Source of the DNA: CAZGSN01 sp964371655
Lineage (GTDB): Bacteria > Desulfobacterota > Binatia > HRBIN30
Reading direction: 5' to 3'
DNA: 50,774 bases
Assembly (NCBI GenBank): GCA_964371655.1
Contig: CAYJOD010000042.1
Span: 1-50,774 of the forward strand
Position numbers and translations under genes: made by a program
The notes under the pieces: generated by a model
Told to the model about the DNA's origin: nothing
The model's database searches: none
The model's input: the letters and a program-made list of their open reading frames with translations, nothing else
Part shown: piece after piece, positions 8,713 through 16,761 of the stretch
How positions within the stretch are numbered: position 1 is the first letter of the stretch
How the letters are laid out: each line of letters opens with the position of its first letter

Positions 8713-9411
8713 TTGAGCGCAAGCACCTACCTCATCCAAGGTCGCACCGTAGCGATGCCCAGCCGCGTGCGCGATGCGAAGTCGGGCGTTGCCATCTTCA
8801 TGGTGCCGCACGCCGCGGCGCAAGGTCTGATCGCCGGTGAGGCCTTCGAAGCCGTTGAGATGGCTCCCGGCGAAGCTCAGCTCGTACTCGGCTTCGTCGA
8901 TTATCGCGACAACGACCTTGGCGATTACAACGAGGCGATGATTGTCTTCATGGTGCGGCCACGCGCCACGACGCTCCCGGCCGGTACGTACATCTACAAG
9001 CTGCCGGTGAACCAGCCCTTCACTTGCGAAGCCGGGAGTAGGATCTGGGGCTTTCCAAAGAGCCTCGAACAGATCGATGTGGAATACGAAGACACCCGCG
9101 CTAGGTGCCGGCTGGTGATGAACGGAGAGCACGTATTCACGCTCACCGTACCGCGCGCGGCGATCGACGAAGCGCCGCAGCCGGACCTCGAAATGGTCAC
9201 CTATACCTACCTGGATGGGCCGCACGCGGTTCCGTTTACGAGCGGCGGGAGGGGCACGGCGATATCGATGGGTAGCGACGGTGTCGAGTTGACGCTGGGC
9301 ACACACCGAATTGCCAACGAGTTGCGTGGCCTGGGCTTGCCGAAGCCAGCGTTCATGTCGACGTGGACCGAACACATGAGCGGCTCGTTCGACGCCCCGC
9401 GTCCGCTGTAG
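8713..9411 (+). CDS. Acetoacetate decarboxylase family protein
   Basis: The 232-residue protein has the ADC fold signature: YNEAMIVFMV, then CEAGSRIWGFPKSLEQI, where Lys116 sits in the position of the Schiff-base lysine of acetoacetate decarboxylase (GFPK motif). Members act on small 2- or 3-oxo acids; many are not true acetoacetate decarboxylases but aldolase-dehydratases or of unknown role. The start is a TTG at 8713 because homology-like sequence begins there (YLIQGRTVAMPSRVRDA); an in-frame ATG at 8755 is the alternative. No acetone or CoA-transferase genes are adjacent, so the physiological substrate is unclear. Confidence 0.75.
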   Translation: MSASTYLIQGRTVAMPSRVRDAKSGVAIFMVPHAAAQGLIAGEAFEAVEMAPGEAQLVLGFVDYRDNDLGDYNEAMIVFMVRPRATTLPAGTYIYKLPVNQPFTCEAGSRIWGFPKSLEQIDVEYEDTRARCRLVMNGEHVFTLTVPRAAIDEAPQPDLEMVTYTYLDGPHAVPFTSGGRGTAISMGSDGVELTLGTHRIANELRGLGLPKPAFMSTWTEHMSGSFDAPRPL

Positions 9412-9453
9412 GGAATCATGGATCGCGATCTACGAATTGCGATGCCGGCAAAC

Positions 9454-9500
9454 TCCCCTCTCCCGTGCCATTACCGGCACGGGAGAGGGTTAGGGTGAGG
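9454..9500. repeat. Hairpin repeat of the GGGAGAGGGTTAGGG type
   Basis: CCCTCTCCCGTGCC (9456-9469) pairs perfectly with GGCACGGGAGAGGG (9476-9489), followed by TTAGGGTGAGGG. Relatives of this element occur at 15551, 15900, 31590 and 31684, so it is a dispersed repeat family. It lies between two plus-strand genes and could also stop transcription, but there is no T tract. Confidence 0.75.
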
Positions 9501-9603
9501 GCCGCCCTCGCTGGAGAGCTCCCATGCCCGCCCATCCAATCAATCCGAAGGTTCGACGCGCCGACGGCTCGCACTCGACGCACCTCTGCGCGATGGTACG
9601 GCC

Positions 9604-10188
9604 ATGATCGACCCACAACCTGTAACCCTTGAAGGCCGTTACGTGTGGCTCGAACCGATGCGGCCGGAACATGCCGACGCCTTCATCGCCATTGGTCTCG
9701 GACACGACATCTTCCGTTGGTCGCCGATCGCCCTCGACAGCGCCGACGATATGCGCACCTATGTGCGGACCGCTCTCGATGGGCAAGCGCAGGGAACGGT
9801 GGTGGCGTTCACGACGATCGAGAAGACCACGGGACAGGTGATCGGGTCGACCCGTTTTCTCAGCATCGATCGCACCAACCACCGACTCGAGATCGGTGCC
9901 ACCTGGCTCGGCGTGCCTTGGCAGCGCAGTGCCTGCAATACCGAGGCGAAGTATCTGCAGCTGCGGCACTGCTTCGAGGATCTCGGCTGCGTACGCGTCG
10001 AGTTCAAGACCGACTCCCTCAACGAACCCTCACGTGCCGCGCTTGAGCGCATCGGCGCCGTCGAAGAGGGTACGTTCCGCAACCACATGATCTGTCCAGG
10101 CGGGCGCCTGCGTCACAGCGTGTACTTCAGCGTGATCGACTCGGAATGGCCGCGGGTGAAGCAGCTGCTGGAACAGCGGCTCCGCTGA
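9604..10188 (+). CDS. GNAT acetyltransferase, RimJ/RimL-like
   Basis: The 194-residue protein has the RimJ/RimL layout: LEGRYVWLEPMRPEHADAF at the start, GSTRFLSIDRTNHRLEIGATWL in the middle, the acetyl-CoA loop region VPWQRSACNTEAKYLQLRHCFEDLG and RVEFKTDSLNEPSRAALERIGAVEEGTFRNHM near the end. Such enzymes acetylate N-termini of proteins or small amines with acetyl-CoA. In the usual Q-x-x-G-x-G/A loop the sequence reads WQRSACN, lacking the glycines, which is seen in some subfamilies. The target is unknown. The ATG at 9604 has no strong ribosome-binding site. Confidence 0.8.
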   Translation: MIDPQPVTLEGRYVWLEPMRPEHADAFIAIGLGHDIFRWSPIALDSADDMRTYVRTALDGQAQGTVVAFTTIEKTTGQVIGSTRFLSIDRTNHRLEIGATWLGVPWQRSACNTEAKYLQLRHCFEDLGCVRVEFKTDSLNEPSRAALERIGAVEEGTFRNHMICPGGRLRHSVYFSVIDSEWPRVKQLLEQRLR

Positions 10189-10271
10189 CGAAGATCGCGC
10201 CGACCGGTGTTGCACACGGAGACCGTACGCCTGTCGATACCGCGGGCGACTACATGGTAGATGGAGGACGC

Positions 10272-11135
10272 ATGCCCGACGCTACGCGAACCATGGCAGG
10301 ACGCACCTGCATGATCACCGGAGCGACTTCCGGCATCGGGCACGCCACGGCTCTGGCACTTGCCGATCGAGGCGCGTCGCTCGTTCTGGTTTGCCGCAAC
10401 GAAGCGAAGGGTAGGACGCTCGTAGACGAGATCCGCAGCCGCGGCGGTGAGGTCCAGCTACTGCTCGCCGATCTTTCTTCGCAAGCAGAGATCCGCAGGC
10501 TCAGCGTCGAGTTCCTGGCGCAGGGACAGCCGCTGCACGTGCTGATCAACAATGCCGGAGTCGTGAACCTGCAGCACAAGCTCACGGTCGACGGCATCGA
10601 GGAGGTCTTCGCCGTGAACCACCTCGCCTATTTTCTTCTCACCAACCTCCTTCTCGATCGGATCAAGGCCAGCGCCCCGGCGCGTATCGTCAACGTCTCG
10701 TCGGAAGCTCACAAGCTGAGTCCGATTCAGTTCGATGATCTTGGCTTCGAACGAAACTACCGCTCGATGAAGGTGTACGGTCAATCGAAGCTCGCCAACG
10801 TGCTGTTCACATATGAGCTGGCCCGACGTCTCGACGGCAGCCGGGTTACGGTCAACTGCTTGCATCCCGGGGCAGTCTCCACCGGACTCGGCAAGAACAA
10901 CGGCCGCATCGCGCAAGCGCTCATCGGAATGTTGCGGCCGTTCTTCCGCACGCCGGAGAAAGGTGCGGAGACATCGATCTTTCTCGCGTCCGCTCCCCAG
11001 GTGGAAGGGATCAGCGGTAGGTATTTCTACAACTGCCGCGACAAGCGCACGTCGCGCGCGTCACAGGATGCGGCCACAGCCGCGCGGCTGTGGGAGACGA
11101 GCGCGCGGATCACCGCCCTCGCCGTAACCCCTTAG
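10272..11135 (+). CDS. Short-chain dehydrogenase/reductase, retinol-dehydrogenase-like
   Basis: A 287-residue classical-type SDR. It has the cofactor loop TGATSGIG (16-23), NNAGV (93-97), the catalytic Ser in IVNVSSEAH (about 143-144) and YGQSK with Tyr169 and Lys173, then LHPGAVSTGL. The KVYGQSKLANVLFTYELARRL and N-terminal CRNEAKG patterns are those of the RDH/WW-domain oxidoreductase group, which usually prefers NADP(H). It would oxidise or reduce a lipid-like alcohol or ketone. The ATG at 10272 follows GGAGGA directly; the frame is open from 10146 and overlaps the acetyltransferase gene. It probably follows the acetyltransferase gene in one transcript. Confidence 0.85.
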   Translation: MPDATRTMAGRTCMITGATSGIGHATALALADRGASLVLVCRNEAKGRTLVDEIRSRGGEVQLLLADLSSQAEIRRLSVEFLAQGQPLHVLINNAGVVNLQHKLTVDGIEEVFAVNHLAYFLLTNLLLDRIKASAPARIVNVSSEAHKLSPIQFDDLGFERNYRSMKVYGQSKLANVLFTYELARRLDGSRVTVNCLHPGAVSTGLGKNNGRIAQALIGMLRPFFRTPEKGAETSIFLASAPQVEGISGRYFYNCRDKRTSRASQDAATAARLWETSARITALAVTP

Positions 11136-11231
11136 CCGCAGGTTTAATTTCCCAGATCCGGCCCCACGACTCGGTTCCGGCTCGATTGGCGTTTGACGAC
11201 TCAGGAGCGGTGCGCGTTTCAGCACGGGTCG

Positions 11232-11370
11232 AGAAGAGGGGATAAGTCCGATTCCAAACTTCTATGTGCAGGTGTCCTTTCGGTAACCGGGCATACATCG
11301 ATTCTTCGGTGCGGTGATCGGTTGCCGCCGCGACGGAGCGACCGGCCGGCAATTGGACTTATCCCCTCTT
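11232..11370. repeat. MITE-like element with 16-bp terminal inverted repeats
   Basis: AAGAGGGGATAAGTCC (11234-11249) and GGACTTATCCCCTCTT (11355-11370) are perfect inverted repeats flanking about 105 bases without a coding frame. This is the shape of a miniature inverted-repeat element moved by a transposase encoded elsewhere. Nothing else is recognised in the intergenic stretch 11136-11499. Confidence 0.75.
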
Positions 11371-11499
11371 CCTGTCCCCCCAGTTCTTTCAACGTCCCCG
11401 CTAGCTCGCTGCGTTGAGTTCGATGGCTTGACGTGATTTGACACCCTCGTAGACGTTCGCCGCAGTCGAACGCGCGGCGTGAGAAATTGGGGGCTTTTC

Positions 11500-13860
11500 A
11501 TGTATCACAATCGCGATGGTCGTCGGCTACGCGGCGGTTCAACTGTATTGGCGGCGGCATGTATCATTCTGGCGCTGCAAGGGTCGGCAAGCGCCGGTTG
11601 CCTCGGTGATTGTGATCAGCGCGACAGCGTGACGATCGAGGAACTCGTTACCGCGGTCACGCTCGGTGTCGATCGTCCTGTCACGATCAGCTGTCCGGCT
11701 GCCGATAATGACAGGAACGGGACGCTGTCGACGCAAGAGATCACGGGGGCCGTGTATGCGGCGCTTGCCGGCTGTGTCTCCGAAACACCGACACCCACCC
11801 CGAGCCGCAGCGCGATCGTTTCGCCCAGCCCAACGCCGTCGCGCACGCGCACGCCGACACGGGGCCTCCCGACGCCAACTAGTACAATCGGCCCTGACGC
11901 ATTCGAACCTGACGATACGGCGGAAACTGCAAAGGCAATTGCGTGCGGAGAAACGCAAATGCGTTCGGGTGGTGGAACCGACCTGAGCGACTGGGCGCTG
12001 ATCACGCTCAGCGACGGGCTGACGGGTATCCAGGTGAGTGCGGAGGGGAGAGGTTTTGGGCATCTTCGCCTGCGTACCGCACTCGGTTCCCTCCTTGAGG
12101 ATGACTATGACAGCGTCCACCGCGAATGTGGCCACGATGCACTGCCGGCCGGGCAGTACCGCATCGAGGCGATTCATTTCGCCTTCGACGGGTTGCAGCC
12201 CTACGTGTTGCGCGTCGACTGTACACCCTGTGACACGCCGAACCCGACGCCGACTCCAACGGTAGCGATCGATCGCTTCGAACCCGACGACGCGCCCGAC
12301 CTGGCGAAACCCATTGCCTGTGGCGAGACGCAGCACCGGACGTTGGCTCCGGCTACCGATGTTGATTGGCTGAGACTCCAGGTGACAGAGACTACCAGTA
12401 TCGCGCTACTCATCCTCGGTGGCTCGCACTACGTGCAGCTGTATTCCGAGAATGGGGAGGCGCTCGGAGAGAATGGAGAGGCGCTCGGATATGTCAGTGG
12501 AGATGGAGGGGTTTCGAAGGCGTGCGGGAGCGATGCCCTCTTGCCGGGGGTCTACTACCTGCTCTTAACGGGATACACGCGATACGACGAGTCGTCGTAC
12601 GAGATCTCGATCGCTTGCAGCACCTGTTCGATCGCAAATGCCACGGTGGCCCCGACTCCAACTTGGCCGTCCACACCAACGCCAAGCTTGAGTCCAACGC
12701 GACCAATGCTCACTCCGACGCCACAACGCGACATATACGAGCCGGACGACACCGCCGACACGGCGTCAACGATCGCTTGCGGGGAAACGCAGTCGCGTAC
12801 ACTCGAGCGTAGGAACGATGTCGATTGGGTGCGCTTCGTTGTGGACCAAGCCACGACAGGCGTAACGATTCGCGTCGATTCTGGGATGGGCATGGACCAA
12901 ATCCAGTTGCAGACAGACCTCGGTACGCCGGTCACTTCGAACTACACCGAATGCGGGCAGCAACCGCTGGCAGCCGGTGCCTATCGGTTTGCCGTGAGTG
13001 GATATCAGCGCACCACCTATCAATTGAGCCTCGAGTGCCAGGACTGCGCCATCCCTTCGCCTACTCCGACACCCACCGGATCGCCGATGTCGGATGCCTA
13101 TGAGCCCGACGATTCGATTGCCCAGGCACACGATATTGAATGCGGTGAGACCCAGCCTCATACGGCAACCCGCGGCGACGTCGATTGGGTGAAGCTACAG
13201 TTGTCGGAGCGCTCCAGCGTCACCTTCGCTGCAACCGGTTTTTACGACAATCTGAACCTTTCATTATTCGACGGGGAAGGACTTCCGCTCAATCAAGGCT
13301 CTCTATTCGTTCCATACCTCGACCGGAGGTGTGGAGTGAGCTCCTTGCCTGCCGGCACCTATTACCTGGAAGTAGACCTATTTTATTTCACCGCGGGGAC
13401 ATATCACTTGAACGTGGGCTGCTCTCCGTGTTCCAGTGAGGATCCGCTGCGCAGCCCGACGCCTACCCCAACGCCGACACTGAAACCCGACTCCTTCGAG
13501 CCCGACGACAGTCGTACCGGGGCAGGGGTGCTAGGTTGCGGTACGATTCAACAGCGCACATTTGCGCCGCGCGGGGATGTTGACTGGCTGGAGTTCGAAA
13601 TCACCGAACACAGCGTCGCAGTCATCGCGGCACCTGCTTACTTGCAAGTGTACGATGCGTCCAATGCATTGCTCCAGTGGAGCAGCGACTACGTTGCGCA
13701 ATCTTGTGGCACCGACGAGTTAGCCCCTGGTCGCTATACGGTAAGACTTACCCCGGAATCCGCCGATCACTCGTACGAATACACAGTCACCTTGTTCTGC
13801 ATTCCATGCCGGGAGTCGACCCTCCCGTTGACCGGCTCGGCCGTCGAGGAAAGTGGATAA
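11500..13860 (+). CDS. Secreted protein with dockerin-like N-domain and five PPC-like repeats
   Basis: The 786-residue protein has a long signal peptide ending SASAG, then a domain with two EF-like loops, GDCDQRDSVTIEEL and CPAADNDRNGTLSTQEI, ending in ALAGC. That is a dockerin-type calcium-binding module. Five repeats of roughly 120 residues follow, each opening (Y/F)EPDD, CGE/GTIQ, then DVDW or a variant, and ending in a C-x2-C pair. They resemble pre-peptidase C-terminal (PPC) beta-sandwich domains. The repeats are joined by Thr-Pro linkers such as SPTPTPTPT. No catalytic domain is visible, so this is probably a surface or extracellular structural or binding protein. The start at 11500 follows a GGGGG stretch; a GTG at 11479 is the alternative. 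Confidence 0.65.
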   Translation: MYHNRDGRRLRGGSTVLAAACIILALQGSASAGCLGDCDQRDSVTIEELVTAVTLGVDRPVTISCPAADNDRNGTLSTQEITGAVYAALAGCVSETPTPTPSRSAIVSPSPTPSRTRTPTRGLPTPTSTIGPDAFEPDDTAETAKAIACGETQMRSGGGTDLSDWALITLSDGLTGIQVSAEGRGFGHLRLRTALGSLLEDDYDSVHRECGHDALPAGQYRIEAIHFAFDGLQPYVLRVDCTPCDTPNPTPTPTVAIDRFEPDDAPDLAKPIACGETQHRTLAPATDVDWLRLQVTETTSIALLILGGSHYVQLYSENGEALGENGEALGYVSGDGGVSKACGSDALLPGVYYLLLTGYTRYDESSYEISIACSTCSIANATVAPTPTWPSTPTPSLSPTRPMLTPTPQRDIYEPDDTADTASTIACGETQSRTLERRNDVDWVRFVVDQATTGVTIRVDSGMGMDQIQLQTDLGTPVTSNYTECGQQPLAAGAYRFAVSGYQRTTYQLSLECQDCAIPSPTPTPTGSPMSDAYEPDDSIAQAHDIECGETQPHTATRGDVDWVKLQLSERSSVTFAATGFYDNLNLSLFDGEGLPLNQGSLFVPYLDRRCGVSSLPAGTYYLEVDLFYFTAGTYHLNVGCSPCSSEDPLRSPTPTPTPTLKPDSFEPDDSRTGAGVLGCGTIQQRTFAPRGDVDWLEFEITEHSVAVIAAPAYLQVYDASNALLQWSSDYVAQSCGTDELAPGRYTVRLTPESADHSYEYTVTLFCIPCRESTLPLTGSAVEESG
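12448..12489 (+). repeat. 21-bp tandem duplication inside the PPC-repeat gene
   Basis: GAGAATGGGGAGGCGCTCGG-A (12448-12468) is repeated with one change at 12469-12489, giving the peptide ENGEALG twice within the second PPC-like repeat. It keeps the frame and lengthens one loop by seven residues, the kind of change made by replication slippage. Confidence 0.85.
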
Positions 13861-13951
13861 TCCGATTTCACCGACGCAAATGAGCACGGTGCCTTTGGGT
13901 ACGACGCTGGCCGGGCTATGCATCGGTTATCTTCACTTATCGAGGAGCTAA

Positions 13952-15529
13952 ATGGCTACCTACTGGTACGAACCCATGTCCGCCAGCGACCGGCCGTTCC
14001 TCGTGTTCGAGGGGCCGAACACGCACATGCACGTCGGTGGCGTGGCGATCTTTGACGGCGAGTCGTTGACCAACGCCGCCGGCGGTATCGACATCGAACG
14101 TATCCGCACTTACGTCTGGTCGCGCCTGCACTACATCCCCCGGTATCGACAGCGCCTCAGCTACGTTCCGATCGAGAACTACCCGGTCTGGATCGACGAC
14201 GGGGCCATTAACCCGCATTTCCACGTGCGCCACGCGAGCTTGCCGCGCCCGGGCGACGACCGCCAGCTCAAGCGCATGGCGGCACGGATCCTGTCGCAGC
14301 GCCTCGACCGCGACCGGCCGCTTTGGGAGGCATGGATCGTCGAGGGCTTGGAAGGCGGACGCTTCGCGCTCATCCTGAAGACGCATCACTGTGTCGTCGA
14401 CGGCGTCTCGGGCGTCGACCTTCTGTCAGTTTTACTGCGTCCCTTCGCCGACTCAACGTTCGAAGACCCACCCACTTGGATTCCACGACCCGCACCGAGT
14501 CCTGTCGAGATGCTCCGCGATCAACTGGCGCGGCGGCTTGCGGCGCCGTTCAACCTGCTCCGTGACGCCGTGCAATCCGTGAGCAACCTGCCGACGGATT
14601 TCGAGCACCTGCAGGCGCGCTTCCTGGAGAACGCCGCGGCCACCTTGGATTTCATTGGCGTAGGCCTGCGTCGTCCCGCCGCCACGCCGCACAATAAGCC
14701 CATCGGCCCGTACCGGCGCGTCGATTCGACCCGGCTCGATCTCGATGCCGTGAAGGCGGTGAAGAATCGTCTCGGCGGGACCGTCAACGACGTCGTCCTG
14801 GCCACCGTCAGCGGCGCCATGCGGCACTATCTTCTGCACCAGGGTTGTGACGTCGACGATCTCGATTACAAGACCGTCGTTCCGGTAAATATTCGCGGCG
14901 CCGACGAGCTCGGGGCGACGGGTAATCGCGTCGCCGCATGGATGTTGTCGCTGCCCATCGACGAGGATGATCCTCTGCGGCGCTATATGCGTGTGTGTCA
15001 GACCACGGCGCGCATCAAACGCAACAAGCAAGCGCAAGGCGTCGCCGTGCTCTCCCAGGTCGCGGAGTTGGGCGACACGATCATGACCCTGGGCATCCGC
15101 CTGGCGGCGCGCCTGCATCCGTACAACCTGATCGTCAGCAATGTGGTCGGGCCACCCGTGCCGTTGTATCTCCTTGGGGCGCGCTTGCTGGAAGGGTACC
15201 CGGCGGTGCCGCTGTTCGAGTACCAAGGCCTCGGCATCGCAACCTTGAGTTACGACGGCAACCTATTCTGGGGGTTGAACGCCGATTGGGACCTGGTGCC
15301 GGATCTGCACGAGATTGCCAAGGCCCTGGCGTCGTCGTTCGACGAGCTGCACCGCGCGGCTCTCGGCGCACCGGTCGAACCGTCGTCGCCGGCACCAAAG
15401 CGTCGTCGCCGGCGAACGAATCGCGGCCGAAGTCCGAAGCAGAAGCATCCATCCGGGGATGTCGCCGAAAGCTCGGGTTCGGATGGCGAACCTCCGAGCT
15501 CAGGCTTCGGGCCGGGATCCGGGATCTAA
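13952..15529 (+). CDS. Wax ester synthase/diacylglycerol acyltransferase (WS/DGAT)
   Basis: The 525-residue enzyme carries the active-site motif HHCVVDG (His145, His146, Asp150, Gly151) of the WS/DGAT family and the downstream NDVVLATVSGAMRHYL and SNVVGP motifs. It joins acyl-CoA to a fatty alcohol or diacylglycerol and so makes wax esters or triacylglycerol as storage lipid at the inner membrane face. The N-terminus MSASDRPFLVFEGPNTHMHVG is typical. The tail after about residue 470 is unusual: a basic run (PKRRRRRTNRGRSPK) then Ser/Gly-rich sequence, longer than common versions, possibly membrane- or droplet-binding. CGAGGAGC gives a good ribosome-binding site. Confidence 0.9.
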   Translation: MATYWYEPMSASDRPFLVFEGPNTHMHVGGVAIFDGESLTNAAGGIDIERIRTYVWSRLHYIPRYRQRLSYVPIENYPVWIDDGAINPHFHVRHASLPRPGDDRQLKRMAARILSQRLDRDRPLWEAWIVEGLEGGRFALILKTHHCVVDGVSGVDLLSVLLRPFADSTFEDPPTWIPRPAPSPVEMLRDQLARRLAAPFNLLRDAVQSVSNLPTDFEHLQARFLENAAATLDFIGVGLRRPAATPHNKPIGPYRRVDSTRLDLDAVKAVKNRLGGTVNDVVLATVSGAMRHYLLHQGCDVDDLDYKTVVPVNIRGADELGATGNRVAAWMLSLPIDEDDPLRRYMRVCQTTARIKRNKQAQGVAVLSQVAELGDTIMTLGIRLAARLHPYNLIVSNVVGPPVPLYLLGARLLEGYPAVPLFEYQGLGIATLSYDGNLFWGLNADWDLVPDLHEIAKALASSFDELHRAALGAPVEPSSPAPKRRRRRTNRGRSPKQKHPSGDVAESSGSDGEPPSSGFGPGSGI

Positions 15530-15550
15530 TCGAGCATCGAAAACTGCGGG

Positions 15551-15922
15551 ATCACCCTAACCCTCTCCCAGACGGAGAGTGTCTATTTTCTCGATCGGCG
15601 CTTCCGCGCGAACAGTGTGCCATCGGGTAGGGTGGGCATCGCCCACCAATTCTGCGCGCCAGACCGGTGGGCAGCGCCCACCCTACGCAATTTATCGACA
15701 GTCTCAGAGGGAGGGGGGAGCTTGCCTTCCTCCCTCTCCCTCTGAGACTGTCGATTTTCTCCGCAACAGGCCGTCGCTCGGAGAATGGAAAACAGGAAAC
15801 CGGAGACCGAAAATGAAAAACCGACCATTCTGCGTAAGCATAGCCCAGTGTCCGGTTTCCCGTTTCCTGTTTTCCATTCGGATTTATCGACAGTCTCCTC
15901 TGGGAGAGGGCCGGGGTGAGGG
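15551..15922. repeat. Nested cluster of palindromic elements
   Basis: Between the WS/DGAT gene and the cyclase gene lie several inverted repeats inside one another. The outer pair is CCCTAACCCTCTCCCAGA (15555-15572) against TCTGGGAGAGGGCCGGGG (15899-15916). Inside are a hairpin at 15627-15687 (GTAGGGTGGGC against GCCCACCCTAC), one at 15695-15753 (CGACAGTCTCAGAGGGAGGG against CCCTCTGAGACTGTCG) and one at 15785-15877 (ATGGAAAACAGGAAACCGG against CCGGTTT and TTTCCTGTTTTCCAT). The motif ATCGACAGTCTC occurs twice, at 15694 and 15885, next to two of the elements. No protein-coding gene is credible here. Confidence 0.8.
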
Positions 15923-15983
15923 CTCTTCGTCTGCAGTTTTTCGGCGGACTTCCGACCCAGAACACTGAGCCCGTCGACATCGA

Positions 15984-16751
15984 TCACGAGTAGCCTTCGA
16001 CCGCAAAGGTCACCACCGGGTCGGCAATGCCCCGGACGGCCATCGCCGGTAGCTCGAGTAACCGGAAGCGCGGATCGAGGGCGGCGTGCACAGCGGCGGT
16101 GACGAGGATGTCGCGCTCGTGCGTACGTGTGAGCTGCTCGACACGAGCTGCGAGGTTCACCGTGTGCCCGATGACCGTGAACTCCACGAGCTCGTGACTG
16201 CCGATGACGCCGGCGACGGCAGTGCCGCGATGGATGCCAATCCCTACGCGCAGACCGGGGTGGCCAGCCGCCCGCAGCTCCTGGTTGTACGCCGTCAAGG
16301 CTGCGCGCATCGCCAGCGCCGCATGTACGGCGTCGTTGGTCTGCCAAGGGTTGGGTTCGAGAACACCGAAGAGGGCCATCAAGCCGTCACCGATGAACTT
16401 GGCAACATGCCCGCGGTGCTCGGTGATCACGTGGCTCATGCGTCGGAAGTAGCCGTTGAGGATGGTGACCAGCACCTCGGGCTCGAGGCTCTCGCTCAAT
16501 GGGGTGAAGCTGACGAGGTCGGCAAAGAGCACGGTCACCTCCTGCCGTTGTGCCTGGGCGGTGCCGCGTGCGGCGATTCGATCGACCACCTGCTGTGGAG
16601 CGAATCGGCTGAAGGACCTCTGCAGGTGCTGCAGCTCCTCAGCCGCCGCATCGAGCTTGGCGTGCAGGCGCCGTGTCTCCGCCCGTGCGTGCCAGAAGAA
16701 CACAGCGCTAGCGCCCGCCACCACGAGCAAGAGAATGATCAGCCCGAGCAT
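15984..16751 (-). CDS. Membrane-anchored class III adenylate cyclase
   Basis: The 255-residue protein has one N-terminal membrane helix (residues 2-22), a coiled-coil-like stretch (24-50), then a class III cyclase catalytic domain (70-250). The metal-binding aspartates are in VLFADLVSFTPLSE and KFIGDGLMALFG. The Lys before FIGD and the Thr of EFTVIGHTVNLAARVE are the adenine-selecting positions of class IIIb enzymes, so ATP to cyclic AMP is the likely reaction. The Asn and Arg of VNLAARVE are the transition-state residues. There is no HAMP or other sensory domain. It sits 10 bases downstream of the AhpD-like gene on the same strand and is probably cotranscribed with it. Confidence 0.85.
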   Translation of the reverse strand: MLGLIILLLVVAGASAVFFWHARAETRRLHAKLDAAAEELQHLQRSFSRFAPQQVVDRIAARGTAQAQRQEVTVLFADLVSFTPLSESLEPEVLVTILNGYFRRMSHVITEHRGHVAKFIGDGLMALFGVLEPNPWQTNDAVHAALAMRAALTAYNQELRAAGHPGLRVGIGIHRGTAVAGVIGSHELVEFTVIGHTVNLAARVEQLTRTHERDILVTAAVHAALDPRFRLLELPAMAVRGIADPVVTFAVEGYS

Positions 16752-16761
16752 CGCGTCGGTA

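Noticed and set aside
15551..15922. CRISPR array, because of repeated hairpins
   Set aside because: The repeats differ from each other, are not regularly spaced and are nested palindromes; no cas genes are present. I saw no CRISPR array in the window.
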